This document shows positions 45,518-57,140 of a stretch of DNA of 64,000 nucleotides, in pieces. The position numbers and the translations under genes were made by a program. The notes under the pieces were generated by a model. That model was given only the letters and a program-made list of their open reading frames with translations, was not told the DNA's origin and made no database searches. How positions within the stretch are numbered: position 1 is the first letter of the stretch; the number at the start of each line of letters is the position of its first letter. The stretch covers positions 5,004,395 to 5,068,394 of the forward strand of contig OX375872.1 in the NCBI GenBank assembly GCA_947359465.1, read 5' to 3'. Source of the stretch: Metellina segmentata (taxonomy: Eukaryota > Arthropoda > Arachnida > Araneae > Tetragnathidae).

Positions 45518-46766
45518 CAGGGTGGTAACAAAACTCAGGACAAATTTTAAAATTTCACAAAAAAATCAGGAAATTTTTATGAAAACGGTAACTATTGTCG
45601 TTTGTGGCCTATTAAGAGATGCGCGATTACAAATACTTTTGAGAATCGAATATATTGTTTTTGCCAAAATTGTAATTTGAGTTAAGAACACAGGCGTCGT
45701 AATTTTCAAACCCAGCGAAAACCTCCACCGTGGTTTTCGCTGCCAGATAAGGTACAACTGATGTACTGGCCGTTATCTAAATTCTTCCTTGGTGCGATCA
45801 TGGTACAACTGCTGTACCGGCCGGTAGTCAAAGGCCCGGTGCACACATCAGATTTTTCAACGTGCGGTGCCGCTGCGGCACCGAATCCCAACTATGCACA
45901 CATAACCGTGAAATGACGCAAATACTCATTTTGCGTCATTCGCAATAAATATACTATCGAAGAAAACGTGTTTATTTCGCTAACTTAGTGTAAAAAAAAG
46001 TATAGTTTGAAACACACAAAATAGACGTTACTGGATCAACCATTTATTAACTACTTCATACCGGAGAAGCGTGAGTGGCGAGCTGCTGCGTCGTGGGGAA
46101 CTGCGGTACAAATTGCACGCAAAGTGGACGTGCATCGGTGCCTGAGGCATGTGTGCACTACTCCATTGGATGTAATGTATTTCAGACCGCACTTGCTTTG
46201 CAGCAGCGGCACTGTACGTTGAAAAACCGGATGTGTGCACCAGGCTTATAGGTTTAACTTTTCGCTTGCTGAGGTTGCCATGAAAACCATAATAATCGTA
46301 ATACAGATGGGTTGCCTTAACCTGCCCTAACTCGCTACTAGAAGTGCACCAAAAAAAAACGCCAAGATCATTGCCATCGCTTTAAACGTAGACTGAAGCT
46401 GTTCCAATTTTTTATGTATATTTGTATTTGATTTTGATGTATATTTGGATTCTGTAGGGACAAGTGTAAAAAGTTCATAATAAAAAAATAAATACAAATT
46501 CCCCCAGTTTTTTCAATTGGCTATTGTTACAGTTCCATTGAGGGTTCCAACCCTTACAATAACAATTAAAATATCTGATGAGAAAAATTTCAAAATATTT
46601 GTGGAGAATGACCTTTTTACCCCATCTTACCCTAAATATTTAAAAATTTTATCGTGTGGGTACACTGTATTTAGTTACCAATTATGGATCCCGACGTTAG
46701 GGAAATTTTTGTCACACTATCATAGAAATCAGGGAACTTTTTTATGAGGGTTTTTTTGCCACTCTG
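45518..46766. mobile_element. TIR element CAGGGTGGTAAC, 1,249 bp
   Basis: The left end CAGGGTGGTAACAAAACTCA and the right end TTTTTTTGCCACTCTG are inverted. TCAAA lies immediately outside on both sides (45513-45517 and 46767-46771), a 5-bp duplication. The short runs of AAATCAGG near each end are also inverted. No transposase was recognised. A second inverted-repeat element (45832-46247) sits inside. The superfamily is unresolved. Confidence 0.6.
45832..46247. mobile_element. MITE with about 45-bp inverted termini, nested
   Basis: The left AGGCCCGGTGCACACATC continues ...TTTTTCAACGTGCGGTGCCGCTG. The right end inverted is AAGCCTGGTGCACACATC, continuing ...TTTTTCAACGTACAGTGCCGCTG. GC-richer than its surroundings. 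Probably Harbinger-type (ISL2EU-like) from the look of the ends, but the target duplication was not clear. The small frames on the - strand here are not genes. Confidence 0.6.
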
Positions 46767-46771
46767 TCAAA

Positions 46772-48128
46772 GATATTTATTAACCATTAAAAAAAATAAT
46801 GGTCTGCACACTTTCACCAAATGAGCAAGAAAGCATACTTTTTGAAAGCAGCTTAATCAACCATTACAAACACTTGAGATATAGTAAAATGCAAAATTAT
46901 CATAATTTTTAAATAAAGTATGTTCTGGGTTCTTTAAAATATGTTTTATATGGCCCATTGGTTTATGGATGTCATAATACCATAAAAATTGTAAGATAAA
47001 ATAAAGCTGACAGGTATGAGTTAATAAGTCTGTATTTCTTGAACTTCATATCCCTCTCTTAGGGTTAGCTTAGAAATTCAGTCAACAAAATTCAAACAGT
47101 TTACAAACGCAAAATACAAATTTAAAAACTAAAAAATGTTTTATTTGGGTACTTTTAATAGCAACCTGTTACAAAATGCAGCGCTGTAGGAATATTTGGG
47201 AAGATACCCATAAAAGTCTGGGAAACTGGTTTAACAATAGAGCTCCAACCTTCTATATTCATGAATTTGGGTTATTTTGATATAGGTCGAAATTGTGTGT
47301 TGAAATAAGGGGGTTCCCATTGGAAATTATGAAATTGGTCCTGAATTTAACATGAACATGGCCTTTGTGCAAATTTTATGTATTCGAATTTATAGAAGAC
47401 GTTTGGTTCCTGTTAAACGCCATATTTTAATTTTTCCTACTGTTAAAATTGCTTGAATAAAGAGGGATGGTTTTGTTTTTTTTGCGACACTGCCATAATA
47501 TATAACACTAAAAATATACCTAAATATATTTTGTTTACTAATCATTTCTTAGTCATGAATCGATAACAAAGTTGCCTTTCTTCTTGGGTAATCTTCACTC
47601 AATTGATGTCTAACTTTTTCAGTTTTGTTAAATTTACTGTCGCGTTCTTAACTTTTCGAAAGCAGTGTTTTTAAAATTCGGTACTACTTTTTTGTTTTCT
47701 AAATCCATCCTTTCTGCTAATGGATTGACAACTTTATACTTAATCTTATTTGCTGCCCCCTTTTTCTAAAATTACATGCATGCCATCTTCTACAAAATAC
47801 CCACAATGTCTATGATTTACATTGCTAAAAGTATAAATTGTGAGTTAATGAAGTGAAAATCTTCTGTTGTACTTTAAATTTTGATTTCTTTTTTAATTTT
47901 GTTATCTTGTTACTTATTGGTACAAAACTTTACTATTTTATTAGATTAATTCATCTGTTTTTTTCATTAAAAAGGCAAATTAAAATAGTGTTTTACTTGT
48001 GCTAGTACCTTTTATATGTTATGCTAGTAGCTGGTGCATGGAAAATGGTAGGTGGTGTATAAAATACTTTAAACTAAATAGTATTTATTCTGTATTTGTT
48101 ACTCAATGATATGTTTTTTATCTTTTAG
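46772..48128. other. Intron sequence before exon E, with a copy of the 20.3-kb repeat
   Basis: About 47150-47340 matches 20300-20510 (shared blocks AATAGCAAC, CTGGGAAACT, TTTTGATATAG, TTGGAAATTATGAA). No gene. Ends with the acceptor TATCTTTTAG at 48128. Confidence 0.5.
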
Positions 48129-48356
48129 GCGAAGAGTAGTATTGACAGGCTACCCATTGCAAAATAATTTACTTGAGTATTGGTGTATGGTAGATTTTGT
48201 GCGACCTAATTACCTTGGATCTCGTGCAGAGTTTTGTAACATGTTTGAACGCCCAATATCTAATGGTCAGTGTATTGACAGTACTCCTCGAGATCGACAG
48301 CTAATGAGATTTCGTTCACACGTACTGCATAGTTTACTTGTTGGATTTGTTCAAAG
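48129..48356 (+). CDS. RAD54L2: RAD54L2/ARIP4-like helicase exon E: motif III
   Basis: A 228-bp exon. AG from exon D plus its first G makes Arg, and the exon ends in phase 2 at CAAAG|GTTAGT. It reads [20 protein letters not shown] (motif III, normally LTGTP; the Tyr in LTGYP is the ARIP4 form), then [40 protein letters not shown] and [11 protein letters not shown]. Motif III couples ATP hydrolysis to movement on DNA. The NGQCIDST segment is a good marker of the ARIP4/ATRX group. No stop or frameshift. Confidence 0.94.
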
Positions 48357-48429
48357 GTTAGTTGTGTCATGTATAAAAACTTATTTTTTAAATGCAATCA
48401 GATCAACGTATATAAAAACATCGGCCAAG

Positions 48430-48715
48430 ACAACTTGCAGGTCTTTTGAATGTTAATGACCATACATATTGAAGTCACCGCTGCCCTTTCAGTTTACCCA
48501 GGATGTATCTACCTTCTAGATATAACGACCCCACAATCGAAACCACACCATCCGGTGACAGTGGGACAACACACATTCCCTCTCCTTCGGGGAAAAGTAT
48601 TGAGACCGCCGACTTTTAGCCATTTCTATATGTTGCCTGCAGGGCTCTTCGGGATCTTCAACTGGCTCCCGTACCAAGGAAGGATATAATCTTCTGCCTC
48701 ATCGTATGTAGAGGG
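48430..48715. repeat. Possible piggyBac-type MITE, one end only
   Basis: The sequence is GC-richer than the intron and ends CATCGTATGTAGAGGG followed by TTAA (48716-48719), close to the piggyBac end at 17616-17634. A TTAA at 48453-48456 may mark the other side, but the terminus next to it matches poorly. Confidence 0.35.
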
Positions 48716-48719
48716 TTAA

Positions 48720-49921
48720 ATAGCCGGTAATCCAGAAAAATTATTGCCTTGTCAGTCTCCTTTTTTTCATTGCTGGTCAAGTACTACCATGTTTTGAAAG
48801 CATATATGACATATTTAAATGAAAAGACATGAGCTTTATGGTTAAAGATATAAAAGCTGATTTATATTGAGATATATAACATATGAGAGTAAATTGCAAA
48901 CCAAAATGTGAACTTTTAAGCTACAGGGATGGTGATTCTGTGTTAATTGCTCCAAGATGCCTTGATCAAAGGAATGGATTGCCTTTAAAAGAGCTTTTTA
49001 AAAAATCTTGTTGGTCAAATCATGCCCTGGTGAAAAAAATGATTTTTAACGAAAGTGCATGTTTTGTACCATTAAGTATTGCCTAATGGGTCACCTCTAC
49101 TGAGTAGTTGTAGAGCCCAGTAGAATGCTACTGTTATTTTTTACGTTCAGTGCCTATTTTGCTAGAAACATTGCAACGACTAGACGCTAACCAATCTTGC
49201 TACAAATAGAAATAGTAAGGTTTCTTTTGAGAAGACTACTTTTGGCACAATTATGGCTAAATAGGTGCTTTTTTATTCTATATTCTAAAATTGTTTTGCC
49301 AAGCTATTCTTTTCAAAAGAAAGTTTCGAACAATTCTGTTAAAATCAGTATGGAATCTAAAGTAAATTATTTAAATGGATGCTGGAATTGTTCTATTAGA
49401 AAATTTTATATACTTATGTTATGTTTAATTAAAATTGTCATTGCTAATTCTGGCAACATAAGAAATTCATATTTCATTCTAGACAATATCTATTTTTGCA
49501 AATTTCATATTTGTGCATCTGGGTTCGTAATAACCATATTCACAAGTTAATTTGAATATCAGTTAACCCGTGGGTCAGAGTTAAACCAAGGATTATTCCA
49601 GAACCGTATTCACTAACCATGGCCTCTTTTCAACTGCCATTTCAGAGCCACTTGGTGCTCGCCAATCACAAGCGATAGCGCAAAGATACTTGAGTCACCA
49701 AAGGCGCGAACATCCCTGCCGACATTGGAATGGAATATTTCAAAATAGTAAACTCTTAATAATACAACTTGCATATTGAACACTATTTTAAATTAAATAG
49801 CAATTTTAATCAATAGCAAAATAAGAAATACTTATCACCAATCACATTAATAGAAGATTGATCAGATCGTGAAACACATTAATAAAAAACAATTACAATT
49901 AAAACATTGAAACCATATATT
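48720..49921. other. Intron sequence
   Basis: Two frames of 67 and 117 codons (48883-49086, 49197-49550) show no recognisable domain. A GC-richer patch at 49560-49720 may be a short interspersed repeat; no family was assigned. Confidence 0.35.
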
Positions 49922-50623
49922 CAGGCATGAGAATCTTCTGCAAATTTCCTCTTTTTGTGTTTTTTCCGCTTTTCAGTAATTTTCCGTGGTTTTTTTTAAA
50001 AGTGTGATTTTGGCCGTTTTTCAAGAATATGATGTCACGTCAGTGTTTCTAGCCAATGAGATTATATTTCAAGCTTTGAAGAACCGGATGTCCTAGTGAC
50101 GTTTTTATATACTAGTGGGTTTCCACCCCATGCTCGCCAAACCTAAGCCTATTGGATAACCCAGGTGTTGGCTTGCTACGCACACCAAATGGGAATTCGG
50201 AGTGTCGTCACAATCTCTTGTGCAAATATAAATATTTAATTGAAAAATTATTTATTAAAAGAATATCAAACGTTTAGGGTATCTATCTGGTGTCAAATTT
50301 TCCGCAGATTTCAAATCCTTTGAAATTTTTAATCCATTTTCAACGATCCTGATTTTACAAAAAAGAACTAAATAATGCCAGCCAAGATGTTTTTTATTTT
50401 CTTTGCTTCCCTTTGCAGAAATCGTAAGAGGTTAGGAATATCAATCTGTTTATATTTTTAACGCAAAGGTGGACGTGACATCACAATCTCCTGTGAAAAT
50501 ATAAAAGAATCATAAATTGAATAAATATTTACTATTGCGAAATCCTGTGCACAGACCTGACTCGCATGTATTTAATTTCACATTTTGGTTTTCCTCTTTT
50601 GAAATTTTGCATTCTCATGCCTG
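49922..50623. mobile_element. TIR element CAGGCATGAGAAT, copy B (702 bp)
   Basis: Same ends as 21450-29259 (CAGGCATGAGAATCTTCTGC and GCATTCTCATGCCTG). ATATATT flanks it on both sides (49915-49921 and 50624-50630). It has neither the hAT MITE nor the non-LTR element of copy A: CACATTTTGGTTTTCC is continuous at 50579-50594. The middle (50120-50530) is a different internal segment, related to the rolling-circle-like family, with GATTTGAAATCTGCGGAAAA inverted at about 50305 and an unoccupied TTAA at about 50260. Confidence 0.8.
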
Positions 50624-50679
50624 ATATATTAAACATTCATTTTATCATGGATAAAACACAAATACTAGAAATGGATCTT

Positions 50680-53340
50680 TTTATAATTCCATTATGAGAT
50701 TTAATCAACACTACTCTGACATTACCATCAGAACCAAAAAGAATGTTCTCTATGCAACCCATGAGCTATTTGCCAGGAGAAATGTTATACTCTTTTATTA
50801 ACACAAGTTCTCCCACCTGAACATTATGTTTTTCCACTTACCACTTTGTTATTTCCTAAAGTTAAGTTTAGTCCCTCTGCCATCTCTTCCAAGTAATCTG
50901 AAGAAATTTAGCAGTTAATTGCCAGTGAGACAGTCTTATCAGTACTTTGTAACATTTCAGGCTCAGGTATTCCTTTTTTGGGACGCCCACTTAAAAAATG
51001 ACCAGGTGTTAAAGCTTCATAATCACTACCATCAGAGGACATGGGAGAGATGGGTCTAGAATTAAATAGTCCTTCAATTTGGTTTGCAACTGAGAAATTC
51101 TCAGTTTGTTAAATTTGGAGTCCCCACCGTACGTCTCAAATATTTAAATGACTTTATGCCAGACTCCCATAGGCCTCCAAAGTTACGAGGATTCTACTCT
51201 ACATAATTTGTTCTGAAGAAAAATAATTAGTGATTTGTTGATCAGGATTAGAAACAATTTGAAATAACTTTTTCATTTCATTATCAGCTCCCATTAAATT
51301 TGTTTGTTTGTGTAAATTGTGGAACTCTTTCCTTTTCTAGCAAAGAATGTTTTCAGGCATGCAATAAAAAACCAAGATGCTAAGTCACTAACAATCTCAA
51401 TGTGTATTGCCTTTGTAACAAATAAATATGACCATAAATTTTTCTAAGTATTCCCCGACCTTAATTTTTAAAGGACCACAAAATTCAACTTCCGAAACAA
51501 TAAAAGGTGAAATTTGATTTACTCTCTCTCTCTCTCTGGAAGATTACTTATTAATTGTTCTGAAATCATTGGTTTTTATTTAAACCATTTAATACAAGAA
51601 TGATATACTTTTCTAGCTATATTCCTAACACTAAGTGGCCAAACAGTATGCAAAAGAGTTTGTGGTCCAGAATGTGAAGTAGTTTTATGGAAATACTCAA
51701 ATGTAATAGAGTTAATTTACTATTATCAGGCAAAATTATTGGATGTTTTTCATTAAAGCTTAAGTTAAAATGAGAAATGTGACCTCCAACTCTTAGTAAA
51801 GAATTTGTGTCCAAAAAGGATTCAAGAACTAACTGACTATTTGGAGGCACAGTCATATTTTTCATCAAATTCGGAATATATTTACAGAATTCACCCACCT
51901 GAACTTGTTTTACCAGGTAAATATCTGCCGTTTCTAATTCCCTTGATGTTAATGGTCCTTCAGACCTTAGCAGGAGGTTTCTGCAATTATTGACATCTAA
52001 AAATAAAAGTAACAATTTGTTTCAGTCTTAGAAAAGTATTAGTAATTCCAAGAATGTTGTCCACAATGTCTATATTATTGGTCGCAGTCAATGTTGCTTT
52101 TGTGGACAACATTGACTGTGTTCCTTCAAATAGTCATCATCAGGAAGGCACTTGCTTTCTCCGGAATTGGGAATCTGCATGAAGAAATTCAGGACCCCAC
52201 CACTTAAATTAACAGTTGGCAATCTTGTCAGAGTTCGGACCTCTTGAAACCAAATCAGCTGGGTTGTCTTCTGACTTCACACCACTGGAAATCTGTAGTC
52301 AGCTGTTGAATTCTTCTTACTCTGTTAACAACAAAGGTCTTTAACAAATGTGAAGAAGTTTGAATCCGTTCAAAACGATGGTTGAATCAGACCATAAGTA
52401 GCTTGGTTTCAATTCTACAGCACAAAGTTCCAAATGCAGAATAGTGATGGTTTTAATGGGTGCAACTCTTGATTTGCTAGTCACAACTTGACCCGATAAA
52501 GTTGTACATTTCAAATAGATAACTGCACCATATGCATCTTTAGATGAATCTGAGGATCCATGAAGTTCTAACTGAATAGTTATCTTTGATAGGATTTTTC
52601 GACCGATTCTAACGTCTTCCTATTGCTTGTAACACTGAAGCAAATTTTCTCCATTCTTCAGATTCCTTCCTAGGAAGTTCATGGGCCCAGTCCGCAGCCA
52701 GTAACCAGAGTGCTTGCCCTTGGTCTTATATCTTTGAGAATATCTTTGCCCTTGAAATTACTGGACCCAGTAATCCAAGTGAGTCAAAGATTCTTGCGAT
52801 TTCTGACAGGACAAAGCGTTTGGTGGACTTAGCCATTGTGCTGGTTGACTCAGATACAGAAAAACGGAAATGATCATTTTTGGGGTTCCAGCTCGATCCT
52901 AATGTCTTAATTGTGTCCCTTTCTGACTTGTCAAAATGATAATCTTGATCCTCATGGTACTAACTGCAGAAAAATCCTATCGTTAGAGCACACTACTTGT
53001 GAAGCTTCATACCACCTGACTGCAACATTCTGATTAACTGAGTTTAAAAGTTGAAGAGCAGAAGATATATCATCAACGTAAAAGTCTGTTAGAGATGCTG
53101 ATGCAGCCAGCCAAGGGAGCACGTTTTTCTTCATCTAATATTAGTTGTTTCAATGTCCTAGTGGCAAGAAATGGTGCACTAACTGTTCTGTAAGTGACAG
53201 TTTTTATTCTGTAGGTTTTAATTAGATAATCTACACCATTTTTCCAAAGGATTCTTTGCAGGCCCCTTTGATCTGGATTAATTTCTATCATTCTTTGCAT
53301 TTTTTTTATGTAAGATGTAAAGGCAATTTGGTATTTCTGT
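50680..53340 (-). pseudogene. BEL/Pao pol: RT to integrase
   Basis: From high to low coordinates: MQRMIEINPDQRGLQRILW and TYRTVSAPFLATRTLKQLI (RT, 53300-53130), then LTDFYVDDISSALQ (the YVDD catalytic motif, 53090-53040). Around 52290-52200 SGVKSEDNPADLVSRG marks the linker after RNase H. Next are SELETADIYLVKQVQVGEF, LDTNSLLRVGGHISHFNLS and KHPIILPDNSKLTLL (51950-51680), the integrase-proximal segment (compare LRVGGRL ... KHPIILP). Near 50830-50700 a VGELVLIKEYNISPGKW-like piece is the integrase C-terminal motif. Numerous stops; the integrase core is poorly preserved. Confidence 0.82.
51524..51538. repeat. (CT)n microsatellite
   Basis: Seven or so CT units inside the BEL/Pao remnant. Confidence 0.8.
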
Positions 53341-54400
53341 GAAATTGTAATAAAATCGGAAACAAGTCCTCTTGAATTATACCTCCGTTCATTTGCAAAG
53401 CATTTAATGATTTCCCACTTGAAGACACAGATGAGGCATTAAAGACCACTCTTAATTTTGTGGTATTTTAACTGGGCGATAAACAGCAGTATAGAATAGG
53501 TGAGTTTGGGTTTAAGCCCTTTAACTTCTTCCATTATGACCCAATTCTTCATATTCTTTCAAAAAGTCCTTAAAAGCAATGACAGATTATTATCCCGGAG
53601 CTGATGCTTTCAAAGTGTTCAGTCGACTCAAGGCTGAATGTCTGCAGAAATCTAAACATGGGTCTTCCTTAAACAGCATCTCAACCACATATCTGCCTGT
53701 TTTGTTTCTGAAATGTGTTCTTAAAAATTATTTTCACACGTCAACTCTTTTTCACAACTGGAGATTCTTTAATTGCTATTTCCCAAAAGCGCTGAATTGA
53801 GTTTTCTAAAACGTCATTATTTCATTCAAAGAAACAATGCACAGATTGAATGTGCTAGGTAAAGTACCAGATACTATGTACCCAAACACAGATTCCTGAA
53901 GCGAAGCGAACTTTCACCGCTAGTCTTATCTCTTCTAGCCCTTATGATTTCAAAAGAGTTCAACACCTATCAGCATGTTTACTTTGCTTGACTTATAAAA
54001 TTCTAGATCTGCTAACTTCAAAACAATAAATTTATTCCCGAAAGATCTAAATTAGAAGGGTTTAATGTCTGAAGGGTTAATCTGTAATTTTTGGAACGAT
54101 AAGAAATTCTAGGTTTTTCTTGAATGTCTCTTTGCTATTGTCCCTTGAACTGTATGTTTAATATTGTGAACTGACCTATTAATTCCTGACATGGGTACAT
54201 AAATTTTATCTTTAATCTCGAAGCATTTGCTTAATCGGCAGTTACTAAATTTACTTGGCTTCCGTTGTCCAATATTGCCCTGTATTTTCTGTGAATACCT
54301 TGTACATCAGTGACATGAATAATTATGGTACTTTATAGCGTTTTACATTTTTTTCTCTATAACGTTAACAAGACTGGACAGGTTGTGATTGAGAAGGCAC
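53341..54400 (-). pseudogene. BEL/Pao protease and pol start, badly decayed
   Basis: Faint matches on the - strand include a KVNMLIGVELFEII-like piece (about 54000-53930), corresponding to the IDILIGAD segment after the aspartic protease, and SNCRLSKCFEIKDKIYVP further up. The catalytic D-S/T-G was not seen. Stops in all frames. Confidence 0.5.
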
Positions 54401-54404
54401 CAAA

Positions 54405-54960
54405 TATTCTCATTCCCAGCTGCCATCAACTTTGGACGAAATCGAATCTCGTAAACATTTGTTTCTCTTCTCGCCTATTTCCCGTTTTGGAGAAAGCAAA
54501 GGGGTAGAAATCTGAAGATCCCGGTGGAGGAGCGAGTGGTGTTTACTTTTATATTCAGAACATGAACATTTTGATTTATGTTGCTGCGACAAGTGCAATT
54601 TATTCAAACAATTTAAACAAAGTTTATTAGTTTGCACAAGCTCTAATCTTTTTTGTACATTTAATGCTCTGAATGCCAGACACCTGCCTAACATATTCTG
54701 ACCTTTGCATAAACTACATTTTAAAATTTGATCTTTTATAATTAAGCTTTTAGCCTTGTTCAAAGAAAACGGATTTTTGAGATTTGCTGGTTTTGAGAAC
54801 ATGTTTCTACTTATATTTTCAACCACAAGACTTCGTTTTTCTGGGCAGTTTAAAAGTGTGTCTAATTCAGTTCTACTTTTGTTGTTAATGATAGTTCAAA
54901 TTGTTTCCTAGGTCCAATTTCTGACAAATAATATTTATCAGCAAAATGTCTGAACAATAT
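54405..54960 (-). pseudogene. BEL/Pao gag, C-terminal part with zinc-knuckle-like cysteines
   Basis: FADKYYLSEIGPRKQFELSL (about 54950) leads into NLKNPFSLNKAKSLIIKD. A cysteine/histidine cluster follows: CSLCKGQN-X-L-X2-C and LCLNCLNKLHLSQQHKSKC, then HHSLLH. The pattern C-X2-C ... C-X-F, then N-X-LC-X2-C ... H ... C ... H-X3-LH is the standard gag end of BEL/Pao elements. A stop and frame change separate the parts. Confidence 0.8.
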
Positions 54961-55354
54961 AAAGATAACTGAAAGAAGGTTGACCAAACAAACTTAAATA
55001 AAATAAAGTTATTATTAAACTAAAAACATATTTAAATCAAATAAAGAACGCCATCTTCCTAACAGACTGAGGTAATGTGCAAGAAGTATCAACAACCAGA
55101 TCGAATACATCTGTCTCTACAGCAGATCCAATTGTCTGTGTATATAGGTTAAGTAAGTTGAATAACCATACATCTTCAACCTCCAGTCAGAAAAATACAT
55201 CTTGAATTGAAGTAGTGAATAATTGAAAGTTGAAGTGTATGTTTGATTGTATCGATGTTGTGACCAATAGAAGAATACAGTTGTTAAACTTAAAATAATT
55301 ACTGCTAAATACATGCAATTAAGTTTTATGTTTAAATGCTTAAAAATGTATACA
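54961..55354. other. Unassigned segment between BEL/Pao gag and the long-TIR element
   Basis: No BEL/Pao similarity was read here. It could be another insertion. TACA at 55351-55354 is the left target duplication of the long-TIR element. Confidence 0.4.
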
Positions 55355-55889
55355 GGGTCATTCCACATGAAGAAAGCCATTTTTAAAAAAAAGTTGTTGC
55401 ACCATAGTCACCGATTTTTTTGTAATTTTTATCATAGATACACATGGTAGTAAGAACCTCAAATCTCAATTTGTAAAGTATTCTGCCCAATATTAGCCAA
55501 GATACAGGCTTTTGAAAATTGGTCATTTTTACCAATTGGCGGCCATCTTGGATTTTGCAGCAATGTCTCAAAAGGTAATAACTTGAGACCTAATGGTTCA
55601 AATTCAGTAATTCTGGTACCGATTTGAAGCTATTTATATCAGGAGTGTATATATAATGCCAAAACAACAATAAATTCACTTTGTAATACTTTTATTACAT
55701 GTGAAGTGGAAAAATCGCCTTCAAAAAACAGTTAACTGTAATAGGTCACAAAAAAAATGGGACTCAGTGTTTTTCTTTTAAACTTGGTAAAAACACTAAA
55801 TAATATGGGTACTTTAAGTGGAAAAAAAAATCAGGAGGGTAATATTTGTATTACAGACATGAATGAATTTTAAACATATATATACATAT
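55355..55889. repeat. Left terminal repeat of the long-TIR element, outer copy
   Basis: Begins GGGTCATTCCACATGAAG. Ends in a TTTTAAACATATATATACATAT tract (quoted only in part) directly before the inner copy. Confidence 0.8.
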
Positions 55890-56424
55890 GGGTCATTCCA
55901 CATGAAGACGGGCATTTTAATGAAAAGTTGTTGCACTATAGACACAGATTTAAAAAAAATTTTTATCATAGATACACATGGTAGTAAGACTCAAATCTCA
56001 ATTTGTAAAATATTTTGCACAGTATCAGCCAAGCCACAGGCTTTTGAAAATTGGTCATTTTTACTAAATAGCAGCCATCTTGGATTTTGCAGTAATGTCT
56101 CAAACGGTAATAACTTGAGACCTAATAGTTCAAATTCAGTAATTCTGGAACCAATTTAAAGCTTTTTATATCAGGAGTGTATATAATGCCAAAACAACAA
56201 TAAATTTACTTTTTAATACATTTATTACATGTAAAGTGAAAAAATCATCTTCAGAAAACAGTTAACAGTAAAACAGATCACAAAAAAAATGGGACACAAT
56301 ATTTTTTAACTTGGTGAAAACACTAAATACTATGGGTACTTTAAGTAAAAAAAAATTAGGATGGTACCTCCATATTATTTGTACAACAGACATAAATGGA
56401 TTTTAAACATTTATACATATATTT
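55890..56424. repeat. Left terminal repeat, inner tandem copy
   Basis: Same orientation as the outer copy, beginning GGGTCATTCCACATGAAG at 55890, with scattered substitutions (for example AACGGTAATAACTTGAGACC). Confidence 0.8.
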
Positions 56425-56556
56425 AAAGTTTGACAAGCAGTAATTCAATCATTTTTACAAATACTGTTTTTAAAAAAAAATCAAATAATGTACAAAAACA
56501 GGGAACCATTAAAATGTATTTAACATTCAAAGTTAAAACCCATGGATTTAATTTAT

Positions 56557-57140
56557 CTAAAAACAGTTTTTGAATAATAGTTCAATGGATTGATTTTCAT
56601 CAGGTGCAAGGCGATACGTTCTTCCCGTAGTAGTCATGGGAAAAGCAACAGTTTTTATTACATGTTCGTATGGAATCCAACATACATCTATAAGTTTTGG
56701 CCATACAAATGATGCACTTGGGCCATGAGGATGCATAAACATTATTTTGTAGTCATTGAGTCATGAGTACATCTGAATATGTCTTAGATAAATTAGGAGA
56801 AATTTATTTTAGTGATTTTGCTCTAACTTTTTCAGGATGTTTATTAAACGGATCACAACATATTCTCTGCTCAACTGTACCACTTTAAATATTTATCTTT
56901 GTGAACAATACAAAGTTTATGCTGGTGGAAGTATTTGTAATCTGTAATTAGACTACATAATCTTCTTTTTAATAATTCCAAATCATTTGAAGACAGTTTA
57001 AGCATAGGAGTAAACTTGGTACTCAATGAAACATTCAGTTTCTTGCATACAAAACATTCCATCTCTTGACTGAACATGCCACTGCTTTGAACACTTCTGA
57101 AGAAACAAGCTCTCAAAGGAATACTACACCTCTCAGATAG
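56557..57140 (-). pseudogene. Decayed protein of the long-TIR element, function unknown
   Basis: Reading from 57140 downward on the - strand: a piece with MECFVCKKLNVSLSTKF, LKRRLCSLITDYKYFHQHKL and CIVHKDKYLKWY. Next, in another frame, comes QRICCDPFNKHPEKVRAKSL. A third piece reads IMFMHPHGPSASFVWPKL, IDVCWIPYEHVI and TTTGRTYRLA. The paired cysteines, the His of HQHKLC and the Trp-rich last part hint at a DNA-binding, zinc-containing protein. I have an impression of having seen similar sequences in other invertebrate repeats, but I cannot name the family or the enzymatic type. Frames change at least twice. Confidence 0.5.

Noticed and set aside
45706..46240. Two - strand frames of 61 and 70 codons, Ala/Ser-rich
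   Set aside because: Fall on or across the inverted termini of a MITE; the apparent openness is due to GC-richer sequence.
48106..48456. 116-codon single-exon gene
   Set aside because: It is exon E of the helicase plus read-through into the intron after the GT donor.
55383..55571. 62-codon frame, repeated at 58223-58450
   Set aside because: Same sequence in the two inverted termini of the long-TIR element; non-coding termini, not a duplicated gene.
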